From Paenibacillus_G elgii_A (GTDB taxonomy: Bacteria > Bacillota > Bacilli > Paenibacillales > NBRC-103111): DNA of 64,000 bases. A program made the translations under genes and the position numbers. The stretch is from positions 85,734 through 149,733 of the forward strand of contig JBHJMN010000010.1 of NCBI GenBank assembly GCA_042219835.1. Reading direction: 5' to 3'. Under the pieces are notes generated by a model. That model ran no database searches, was not told the origin of the DNA, and saw nothing but the letters and a program-made list of their open reading frames with translations. Below, piece by piece: positions 51,442 to 59,800 of this stretch (position 1 is its first letter; each line of letters starts with the position of its first letter).

Positions 51442-52920
51442 ATGTCTTTAATCAATGTGACCAACCTAACTTTTGCTTATGACGGTAGCTACGACAACAT
51501 CTTCGAAAACGTTAGCTTTCAAATTAACACGGATTGGAAATTGGGTTTCACTGGAAGGAACGGTCGGGGCAAAACAACATTTCTGAACCTGCTGCTTGGT
51601 AAATATGATTACAGCGGAACCATTTCAGCAAATGTCAGCTTTGAATATTTCCCCTTTCATGTTGAACACAAGGAATTTAATACCCTGGACGTTATCAACG
51701 AAATTTATCCTGACTATGAGTATTGGCGGATCGTACGCGAGCTTTCGTTGCTAAAGGTATCAGAGGATGTGTTGTATCGGCCGTTTGAAACCATGTCAAA
51801 CGGGGAACAAACGAAAGTATTACTGGCAACCTTGTTTTTGAAGGAAAACAGTTTCCTGCTTATCGACGAACCAACTAATCATTTGGACATTCACGCACGG
51901 AAGCTGGTCAGCGATTATCTAAAAACCAAGAATGGATTTATTTTGGTTTCACATGATCGCGCATTTCTGGATAATTGCGTGGACCACATTCTTTCGATAA
52001 ACAAAACTCATATTGAGGTCCAGAAAGGTAATTTCTCGGACTGGTGGGAGAATAAACAAAGGCAGGATAACTATGAACTAGCCGAGAACGACAAGTTGCG
52101 AAAAGACATTAAACGGCTATCCGAAGCCTCCAAGAGAACGGGTAACTGGTCGCACGAAGTGGAGAAAACCAAAAACGGCACTCGCAATTCCGGTTCGAAA
52201 GTCGATAAAGGCTATATCGGACACAAGGCCGCCAAAATGATGAAACGTTCCAAATCGATTGAGCAGAGACAGCACTCCGCGATTGAGGAGAGTTCCAAAC
52301 TCCTGAAAAATATCGAAAGCTCGGAAAGTCTAAAAATCACTCAACTTGCTTATAACAAAAAGCAAATGGTGGAATTAGAGCATGTTTCGATCCGTTACGG
52401 AGAACACACAGTATGCAACGACGTAACCTTTACCGTTGAACAAGGAGAACGCGTTACACTTGCGGGTCCAAACGGTTCGGGAAAATCAAGTATTCTCAAG
52501 CTAATTCTTGGTGAGGAGATCCCTTTTACAGGAACATTTCGCAAAGGTAGTCAACTAAAAATTTCATACGTATCACAAGATACCTCACATCTGCAGGGCA
52601 ACTTATCAGATTATGCGAGACAGAACGAGATCGACGAGAGCTTGTTCAAAGCGATTTTAAGAAAACTCGATTTTTCGCGCATACAATTTGAAAAAGATAT
52701 GTCTTCATTCAGCGGAGGACAGAAGAAGAAGGTACTGATCGCAAAGAGCTTATGCGAGAAGGCACATCTCCATATATGGGACGAACCGTTAAACTTTATT
52801 GACGTCATTTCCCGTATGCAGATTGAAGAACTATTGCTGGAACATTCTCCGACAATACTTTTTGTAGAGCACGATAGCGAATTTTGCAAAAATATCGCTA
52901 CCAAAATCGTCGAACTGTAA
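51442..52920 (+). CDS. Lsa-family ABC-F ribosomal protection protein
   Basis: A 492-residue soluble double ATPase without membrane segments. NBD1: Walker A GRNGRGKTT, signature MSNGEQTKVLLA, Walker B FLLIDEPTNHLD. A linker (about 205-300, rich in Lys and Glu) corresponds to the arm that reaches into the peptidyl-transferase centre. NBD2: Walker A GPNGSGKSS, signature FSGGQKKKVLIA, Walker B LHIWDEPLNFID. The overall pattern (IWDEPLN, TLDVINEIYPDYE) matches Lsa-type proteins, which dislodge lincosamides, streptogramins A and pleuromutilins from the ribosome. AUG 51442 follows GGAGG. Induction by ribosome-targeting drugs is suggested by the leader. Confidence 0.92.
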   Translation: MSLINVTNLTFAYDGSYDNIFENVSFQINTDWKLGFTGRNGRGKTTFLNLLLGKYDYSGTISANVSFEYFPFHVEHKEFNTLDVINEIYPDYEYWRIVRELSLLKVSEDVLYRPFETMSNGEQTKVLLATLFLKENSFLLIDEPTNHLDIHARKLVSDYLKTKNGFILVSHDRAFLDNCVDHILSINKTHIEVQKGNFSDWWENKQRQDNYELAENDKLRKDIKRLSEASKRTGNWSHEVEKTKNGTRNSGSKVDKGYIGHKAAKMMKRSKSIEQRQHSAIEESSKLLKNIESSESLKITQLAYNKKQMVELEHVSIRYGEHTVCNDVTFTVEQGERVTLAGPNGSGKSSILKLILGEEIPFTGTFRKGSQLKISYVSQDTSHLQGNLSDYARQNEIDESLFKAILRKLDFSRIQFEKDMSSFSGGQKKKVLIAKSLCEKAHLHIWDEPLNFIDVISRMQIEELLLEHSPTILFVEHDSEFCKNIATKIVEL

Positions 52921-52960
52921 TGTAACTTTATGCTTATTTTAGATTAGGAGGTTGAAATAA

Positions 52961-53071
52961 ATGTTTGAAGTTGTACATGTTCATGTGAACCGTTCATTGT
53001 CCGTTAGTACGGTTCACGATCAAACGAAACGGATGCCGGAGCATTATCCATCTATAGATAGATGCACGTAG
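52961..53071 (+). CDS. 36-codon leader ORF before the Cfr-type gene
   Basis: ATG 52961 follows AGGAGG at ideal spacing. The peptide begins MFEVVHVHVNRSLSVS and ends PSIDRCT. GAACCGT (52988-52994) and ACGGTTC (53010-53016) inside the ORF form a stem. Its position between the ABC-F gene and the cfr-type gene, with an RBS-sequestering stem downstream, suggests a regulatory leader peptide. No homology recognised. Confidence 0.5.
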   Translation: MFEVVHVHVNRSLSVSTVHDQTKRMPEHYPSIDRCT

Positions 53072-53152
53072 CGACTGGAACTGCAAGCATCGTTGGTTTT
53101 ATTTTAGTTGGTTAATGTAGATGTTAAGCACCCTTTATTGATGCTTAAGGCA

Positions 53153-53177
53153 TTTTCTCCGGCTCAAGAGGAGAAAA
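53153..53177 (+). promoter_or_regulatory. Ribosome-site-sequestering hairpin of the Cfr-type gene
   Basis: TTTTCTCC (53153-53160) pairs with GGAGAAAA (53170-53177), burying the GAGGAG ribosome site of ATG 53181. Another stem, TTAAGC/GCTTAA (53124-53146 region), lies just upstream and could offer alternative pairing. This is the layout of translational attenuators in erm and cat leaders. Confidence 0.6.
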
Positions 53178-53180
53178 AAC

Positions 53181-54215
53181 ATGAAATCAACTTCGAAATA
53201 CGAAAGGATTCAACATATATTGACAGCATTGAAACAACCCGCATATCGGTTTCAACAAATTGCGGATGCAATCTTCAAACAAAAAATTGGTGAATATGAC
53301 AGAATGACCATGCTGCCCAAGGGTATAAGAAACGAATTAATTAAGAACCTTGGCGAACATGTTTTGAACTTAACCCCTGTCATGCAAAAGACATCCAAGC
53401 AAGTGAATAAAGTGCTTTTTTCCATTGAGGGCGGTGAACGCATAGAAGCAGTTCAACTAAGCTATGAGCGCGGCTGGAAATCATACTGCATTTCCAGCCA
53501 GTGCGGATGCGGATATGGTTGTCGCTTCTGTGCTACAGGTACAATCGGACTGAAACGAAATCTGACCGCTGATGAAATTACCGATCAACTGTTATACTTT
53601 CATTTAAATGGCCAAGCCTTGGATAGTGTTTCGTTTATGGGTATGGGAGAGGCGCTAGCCAATCCTAATATCTTCGACGCGCTCATGATTCTAACAGATC
53701 CACGAACCTTTGGCTTGGGGCATCGACGAATTACCGTTTCCACCATCGGAATTTTGCCGGGCATCGATCGTCTGACAAAGGAATTTCCACAGGTTAACCT
53801 GACCTTTTCACTGCACTCTCCGTTCGACGAACAGCGGAGCGAGCTAATGCCCATTAACAATCGGTTTCCGCTTAATGATGTGTTGAACAAGTTGGATCAG
53901 CATATTCGTGATACAGGTAGAAAAGTCTACATTGCGTATATATTACTTCGAGGAGAAAACGATTCAAATGAGCATGCGGAGGCTATCGCTGTTTTGTTAA
54001 AGCACAGAGGTCCTTGGGAACATTTATATCACGTCAATTTGATCCCCTACAATTCAACTGACGTGACGCCTGAAAGCTATCATCAATCAAACAAAGATCG
54101 GGTTCAAAAGTTTGTCAGTATCTTAAAGTCAAAGGGAATCAAAGTCACTGTGCGAACTCAATTCGGAACGGACATTGATGCAGCATGCGGTCAGCTATAC
54201 GGACATAACAAATAA
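53181..54215 (+). CDS. cfr: Cfr-family 23S rRNA (adenine-2503 C8) methyltransferase
   Basis: A 344-residue radical-SAM enzyme. The iron-sulfur cluster motif is CGYGCRFC (Cys110, 114, 117), preceded by Cys108, with the catalytic acceptor Cys at about 336 in DIDAACGQLYG. MGMGEALAN, rather than MGMGEP as in housekeeping RlmN, and CISSQCGC, TFSLHSPFDEQRSELMPINN and RKVYIAYILL align it with Cfr-type enzymes as known from Bacillales. Cfr methylates C8 of A2503 and protects against phenicols, lincosamides, oxazolidinones, pleuromutilins and streptogramin A. C8 specificity here is inferred from sequence, not shown. It follows the ABC-F gene by 260 bp. Confidence 0.9.
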   Translation: MKSTSKYERIQHILTALKQPAYRFQQIADAIFKQKIGEYDRMTMLPKGIRNELIKNLGEHVLNLTPVMQKTSKQVNKVLFSIEGGERIEAVQLSYERGWKSYCISSQCGCGYGCRFCATGTIGLKRNLTADEITDQLLYFHLNGQALDSVSFMGMGEALANPNIFDALMILTDPRTFGLGHRRITVSTIGILPGIDRLTKEFPQVNLTFSLHSPFDEQRSELMPINNRFPLNDVLNKLDQHIRDTGRKVYIAYILLRGENDSNEHAEAIAVLLKHRGPWEHLYHVNLIPYNSTDVTPESYHQSNKDRVQKFVSILKSKGIKVTVRTQFGTDIDAACGQLYGHNK

Positions 54216-54271
54216 AAAACGCAGAACTGTGATCCTTATTGTGGACGAATTAAAAACACTACGCTGTCAGA

Positions 54272-54308
54272 AGATGATCCCTGTACTCACACGGGATCAT
54301 CTTTATTA
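54272..54308 (+). terminator. Terminator of the Cfr-type gene
   Basis: AGATGATCCC (54272-54281) pairs with GGGATCATCT (54293-54302), followed by TTATT. Confidence 0.75.
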
Positions 54309-54450
54309 ATGTCCCCTGATGCAGAAAGAAAAAGAGATATGAGGTTATCACAACACGATGGCGATTTTTAGATTGACATTGGGCTGTTCCGAGTTGACAC
54401 GTTATATCACGGATAATTGGCGAATCTTCCTCGATTTGACGACGCAAAGC

Positions 54451-54473
54451 ACAAACCATTCTACAGAAAAGGC
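54451..54473 (+). repeat. Right copy of the 23-bp direct repeat
   Basis: ACAAAC-C-ATTCTACAGAAAAGGC, one mismatch to 51115-51137. It sits in a 340-bp gap between the cfr-type terminator and the IS5-family element; nothing else in that gap is supported. Confidence 0.6.
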
Positions 54474-54559
54474 AAGAAACACATTTGCTATAACGTCACC
54501 TCTAATTGAATGTCGCTAATTTCTTGTTTATAAATAAACTCATTTATCTCTACCGCTAG

Positions 54560-55387
54560 GACGTGTATGCAAACTATCAAAACATCCAAAAATCTGGTAA
54601 ACTTCTCCTATGGGAAGACGATACGAGATACGAGACGACCAATGGGAACGACTTAAAGACCTCTTGCCGCCAGAACGAAAACCACAGGGTGGACATCCGG
54701 CTATCGACAACCGAAAAATGTTCAATGCCATGCTCTGGGTAATTCGCTCTGGTGCGCCGTAGCGAGATTTGCCCGAATATTATGGCTTATGGAGTAATGT
54801 CTACAACCGCTTCCGCCGCCGGGAGAAAGCGGGCATATTCGATAAAATACTAGACGCTCTGGCTGCCGAGCCCGATGAAGAAAGTGTCATGCTGGATGCC
54901 TCCATCGTCCGTGTTCATCAACACGGCGCCGGGGCAAAAGGGGGCAGCAATCTCAGGCTATCGGGCGATCACGCGGAGGTTAAACCAGCAAGATCCATGC
55001 CGTTGTGGACGGCCTAGGCAATCCCTTGCGCTTTGAAGTGACCGCAGGCAACATTAACGATTGTGTGGCGGGATATGAGATCTTGCAAACTCGAGACATC
55101 CAAGGCAAAAATGTCTTGGCCGACCGCGGATACGATACCGATAAAATCATCAAGCTTTTGGAAGAGAAACAGGCTAATTCGGTCATTCCCAGTAAGAAGA
55201 ATCGCACGATCCAACGTACAACGGACTGGTGGTTGTTTAAAGAGCGTCATCTGGTCGAATGCCTGTTCAATAAACTTAAACATAACCGTCGACTAGCAAC
55301 TCGGTACGATAAATTATGCCGTACGTTTGTTGCCTTCTTAAAGCTGGCCTCTTCATGATTTGGTTGGCTTAAGGTTTGCATACACCC
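54560..55387 (+). mobile_element. IS5-family (IS427-like) insertion sequence, inactivated
   Basis: About 828 bp bounded by CTAG on both sides (54556-54559 and 55388-55391), the expected 4-bp target duplication. The ends are near-inverted: GACGTGTATGCAAAC at the left and, on the other strand, GGGTGTATGCAAACC at the right. The size fits the group. Confidence 0.8.
54611..55358 (+). pseudogene. IS5-family transposase, broken by a nonsense codon
   Basis: Begins MGRRYEIRDDQWERLKDLLP at ATG 54611. After VIRSGAP a TAG replaces the Trp codon of the conserved GAPWRDLPE motif (about 54761). Reading resumes with RDLPEYYGLWSNVYNRFRR, then LDASIVRVHQHGAGAKGG (first catalytic Asp). Near 54950 the frame shifts by one, as in many two-frame IS427 elements, and continues with KIHAVVDGLGNPLRFEVTAG, NVLADRGYDTDKI (second Asp) and HLVECLFNKLKHNRRLATRY (Glu). 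The in-frame stop makes it inactive. Confidence 0.85.
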
Positions 55388-55413
55388 CTAGGGAGGGACT
55401 AATAAAAACAATT

Positions 55414-55755
55414 ATGGAATACGCTATTGAATATTTGAAAAAAGAACGTGAAACCCTACTTGCTTTGATAAAGTCAGGAGAACGAGATAAAGTCGATAAA
55501 AAAGTTGAGATTGAACATGCTATTTTATGGCTTCAAAAGTTACAGGAGCTGCAGTTCCCGGATGCAAAAAGGTGTGAATTTATCCAACTTCCTTATGCGG
55601 AGACAGCATTTTTTTCTTATCGAATTATGAATGACTGTGAGTCCGAGGATAGAGATGATTGGATTGAGCTGAAAGATGATAATGGCCGGTCCATAAGCCT
55701 GCTTTTCGATGATTTTTTAATCAAGATTACATCTAAAGGACAGAAACGATATTAG
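55414..55755 (+). CDS. Small protein, unknown function
   Basis: About 113 residues from ATG 55414: helical N-terminal half (EYAIEYLKKERETLLALIKS) and a beta-rich C-terminal half ending FLIKITSKGQKRY. There is AGGGAGG 18 bases upstream, too far, and the IS5 insertion lies just before, so the original 5' end may have been altered. Not recognised. Confidence 0.5.
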   Translation: MEYAIEYLKKERETLLALIKSGERDKVDKKVEIEHAILWLQKLQELQFPDAKRCEFIQLPYAETAFFSYRIMNDCESEDRDDWIELKDDNGRSISLLFDDFLIKITSKGQKRY

Positions 55756-55788
55756 GGAGAACCAAAGTAGCCACTCCCTCATTTTTTT

Positions 55789-55914
55789 GCGCTACGAAGC
55801 GGCTTTTCCAGACGGCGTGAAATCTATGCTTTGTGGAATGATGGAGTGCCACGTCGCCCAGTTATAAAGATCTCAGCCGAGTACAGAGCGGCAAAGAAAA
55901 AAGAGCCGCTCTAG
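55789..55914 (+). pseudogene. Short C-terminal gene fragment
   Basis: An in-frame stretch reads LRSGFSRRREIYALWNDGVP and then RRPVIKISAEYRAAKKKEPL before TAG at 55912. It looks like the tail of a basic protein without a start. AGAGCGGC/GCCGCTCT at its end (55884-55911) forms a hairpin. The rest of 55915-56325 shows no supported gene. Confidence 0.3.
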
Positions 55915-56325
55915 CACCCCGCCGCCCTGACATAGAGCCTCTGCCCCCCTCCACGTAAAGGGCGGTTTCGCTCGCTCCGTGCAATACTGGTTAGTTTGCG
56001 TTCTCCCCAAGAGCCATTTGTTTGACGATCTCTTCTGCATTCTCCACTTATCGAAGCCCACATTAGCAAAGATTGCCCCGATTTTTGGGAAGAAGAGTCT
56101 TTAATGCGGTATTCATTTCATTTGGATCATCCATAATATCCATCCCAGTCTGGGGCAGGAGTCATCCGGCCATATACATTCGTCAGCGTACCAATGCCAG
56201 TCTAATCTTCGGGAATCCGGCAGAAACAAGCGCTATCCCCGCGACCTTGGCTATTGTACCAGAATCATATCGGGAAAGGGGTATTCCCGACAGGTTTCGT
56301 AATATTCAATCCAACAGAAGAAGTT

Positions 56326-56491
56326 GTTTCAATTCCTCATAGGTACGTTCAAAATTTGGACTTTAATAAGATAGCTCAGAAGGTGGATTGGGAGTTTCAA
56401 TTCCTCATAGGTACGTTCAAAACTTCTTTCGTAATCAATCCAATCGCAACAGTTAAAACGAGTTTCAATTCCTCATAGGTACGTTCAAAAC
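56326..56491 (-). CRISPR. CRISPR array 3 (three repeats)
   Basis: 30-nt repeats at 56326 (last base changed), 56394 and 56462, all with TACGTTC; two spacers of 38 nt. The altered repeat is the leader-distal one. Same orientation and leader type as the other arrays. Confidence 0.95.
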
Positions 56492-56677
56492 CCGTAAAAC
56501 TCCCGCTTCTAAGCCATTTCTATGTATTCCAAAATTATATATCAAACTAAACAAACGCCGTAATTCCTTTTACCGCCCAGTTCTCCTTGCCGTCGATCCC
56601 CCGGCTTTTTTGCAGCATTGGGGGTCGACGACAAAACAGCATAGTTAAATTATAAGCCTTTGTCCGCTTTTTTCCAA
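56492..56677 (-). promoter_or_regulatory. Leader of CRISPR array 3
   Basis: TTGGAA (56672-56677) and TATAAT (56649-56654), 17 bp apart, on the minus strand; hairpin at about 56589-56632 with one arm slightly decayed; array-proximal block starting CCGTAAAACTCCCGC. Confidence 0.8.
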
Positions 56678-56791
56678 CCCCGGGGTTCCCCGGGTTATAA
56701 CCTCAGATAAATATTTTAGACCTTCTACCTTACCTTAACCTCTTCGCCACGACGGAGTGGGCTCTCTGATCGCTACGCTCTCGTATGCACC

Positions 56792-56821
56792 AAGAGCGCC
56801 CGATGTTTGTCGGGCGCTCTT
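56792..56821 (-). terminator. Strong hairpin after the DUF4132-type gene
   Basis: AAGAGCGCCCGA (56792-56803) and TCGGGCGCTCTT (56810-56821) are perfect 12-bp arms seven bases after the stop. No U-tract follows on either strand, so it may protect the mRNA end or act with another factor. Confidence 0.55.
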
Positions 56822-56828
56822 CTGCATG

Positions 56829-59800
56829 CTATAGCATCGCCAGGATGCTTGGATCTTTAATTTTGCTATCTTCTGCCAGCAGCAGCAGCTTGGACATAAT
56901 TTCCGCTGTGCGCGGATCGCTATCGGCGAACGGCAGGAACAGGCGGCCGCGGCTTTGCGAATGAACAGGCAGAATGTTAAGCGCTCCTGTCCCTTTTTTA
57001 TGCACGATGCCAGAACCCATATGGATGCTGTATTCGCCAAGCTTGCCTGCAACATGCGCATGAGAGCCTTCCAGCCGCACATTGTCGACCTTCAGCAGCA
57101 TGAGCAGCTCTTGGGCAATCGCGATGCGCATTTCCACGGTCGAATGGCTGGCCTCCGGATCGACGCCGCCGGCATGAGCTACGCTGACGACGAGGTCAAT
57201 GTCGCGCATCACTTCCGAGAAAATAACCGGCGGCACTTCCGTCAGTTTGACCGGTTCCATTGTCTCGCGATTGAAGAACTGCACCGTCTCCAAGGTTGGC
57301 GGCTCAATATCGGCCGGCGTAAACCAGTCGGCCATCGCATACATGCGGGCAATCAGGTTTTCCTTGTAGTACACCTTTTGCAGCCCTTCCTCGTAATCGA
57401 CGGTCCACGTGCGGCCGCGCAATAAGGCTACCGTCCGCTGAGGCTGTACCTGATGGCCAGCGTAACGGCGGGATACCGTAACCGCAGCAATCTCATCGGC
57501 ATTCAGACGGTAATATTCGCGAAATACCTGCTTGAACGGCTGCTTGATCTGCCGCACAAACAAGTCCTTTTGAAATTCGCTCCAGCGCCCGGACGCATAG
57601 AGATGAACCGGATGGGCAAGGAGCAGTTCGGCATCCGATTGCAGTGTCAGCAGGCCGCCGTCCGGCTGGCGCAGCATGAATGCGTCCATCCCTTGGTCCG
57701 GCTCCTGCAAATATCCGATACCGCCTTCCCCTGTCTCCGATCCTGCCGCATCCATCCAGACGAGATGGCGCACGAGCGGCGCAATGATCGGATTGCGAAT
57801 GATCGCACCAAGCTCTTGCGCGGTGAAGCGCGTGCCATTTTCCATCGCCTGCTCGAAGCTGAGCTTCGCACGGGTATACTGATCCTTGAGCTCCTTTTGC
57901 GCCTCTTTCATGGCCAAGACCAGCTCATTCTTGCGCAAGGCAGCCGGTATGCTCTTCTGGGCTTTACCGCCCTTCTCCACCTTCAGCTCCACTTGGCCTT
58001 CATCATCAATTTCTAGCCAAAGCTTCGTGCCATTCATATCTTGCGGGGAAAAATAAGCCGCGATTTCTCCGATTTTTTCAGCTTCAAGATCCCAGGTCAT
58101 CCGATTGACATCGCCGTAGCCTGCATTGCGCGCCAAATTTTCGAGGGCTATGGCACTGGCCTTTCCTTCGCTTTCGCGACGCTGAGCGCCGAATTGCCTG
58201 CTTTCTTTCAGGAACTGCTGGATTAACTCATACCGCTCCAGCACTTCCCGCTTGTCTCCGGCCGCAACGGGCAGCAAAGCATAGCTGAGCAGCTTGTCCT
58301 TATTTCGGGCAGAGCGGATGCCCTCCACCAGCTCCTGCTTGTCCAGTTTCCCTAAGGTGGCATCGGCGAACAGTTGCGCGCGGCGGTGCGAGTTGCCGCC
58401 ATCGGTAATATATTTGGCGCAGCTATACAGCAAGTCAAAACGCTCTGCGCCGAGCGTTTCATAAGCGCTTCTGAACCAATCCCCGTCGAAGGCGCCGTCA
58501 TTGAAGCTTTGCGGACTGATCGGCGAGAAGATTGCCACTTCCGTTTCCTTTTGCGCGGAAAAGGTTTCGTTAATATGAGCGTGGAAATACCATGCCGCAC
58601 TCTTTAATCCCGACCAGCCGAGGTGCTGCTGCACGATATCAACCCATTGCGGCGCATACATGGCCGCTTCCAGCAAGCGCTGCTCGGTCAGATCCGTCTT
58701 TTCCAGCAATGCGGCGAGCTGTGCCGCGTCTTCACCTTTGGCGGGATAACAGCATTTCAGCAGCGAGCTGAGTACGGCCTTCTTCGTCAGGTCGCTACTG
58801 TAGACGTAACCGCGCCGGAACGTTTCCTTCCCCAGTCCCGTCAAAATAGCGACAAAGAAGCGCATGCCTTCAAATCGGTGAATCGCTAACGATAGCTCCG
58901 ATACTTCTGTCGGCAAATCACCGCGGCGCGACTCGATTTCGACAATACGGCACACCGCCTGCTCCAATAGGGGCCTTACGCCCGGATAGCTTTCCAGCAG
59001 CGGCTTGTTCCAATTCGGATGCGTTAATGTGCGGATGAAATCTTTGGATAGGTTCCCTGCCATCATTTCACGCAAAAGGACACTGTCGGTGATCAGCCCT
59101 AGATGATGCGCACGCATAAAAGAATCAACGGATAAAGTAACGTCGTCGTCGCTCTTTAACAGCTTGTAGCTGGCATAAGCGGTGAAGAAATATTCCGCAA
59201 ACTGCTCGTCGCTTTGCGCACACGGCTCTGCGCACGTCAGCCACTGCTCCAGCAGGTCCGATCCCAGAGCCGGAAAGCGGTCTCCATCCCGATGCCAATA
59301 CATGTTGGCTTCTTCATCCAGCTCCGCTTGCGGCATGACACACTGCTCAACCGTCAGCCGTGCCCGCAATGAACGGTAGATAGACATACAAGCCGTAAAG
59401 CTTTCAGTCGAGTCGGCTTCATGAAACAGCAGGCGAATCAACTGATCGGTTTTTCTCCTATGCTTGAGCATTTCCAGCGCCTTGTCCAACTGCTGCGCTT
59501 TTTGCTTATCCTGCACATCCGCATAGAGCTCTGTGAACCATTGCTTTTCCGCGGCATCGCTGATCGTGTGGTCCTCCCCTCCGAACATGAAGACCAGCAT
59601 GCGCATCGGCGTCAACTGCAAATCCCGCGCAGCCTGCCGCCATACCTCCGGCAACGGGTAGCTGTCCAGCGAATCCTCGGCAGTCTCTTCGCCATCGGCT
59701 TTTTTTACCTTGGCCAGCCTGTACGTCTGATTGCCGAGCAGCATCTTTTCGGAATAGTTGCTGTAATACTGCCCTTCATACTCATAATTGTAATGCTCCT

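Noticed and set aside
54259..54459. 66-codon minus-strand ORF between the cfr-type gene and the IS5 element
   Set aside because: Overlaps the cfr-type terminator and has no ribosome site; at most a remnant.
56155..56200. Resemblance between GTCATCCGGCC here and a spacer of array 4 (63170-63206)
   Set aside because: Only 11 continuous matching bases, then divergence; not a convincing protospacer.
56296..56325. Partial similarity between the sequence beside array 3 and its leader-proximal spacer (TTTCGTAAT...CAATCCAA)
   Set aside because: About 17 matching bases with a 3-base gap; too short and AT-rich to support a duplication or self-targeting claim.
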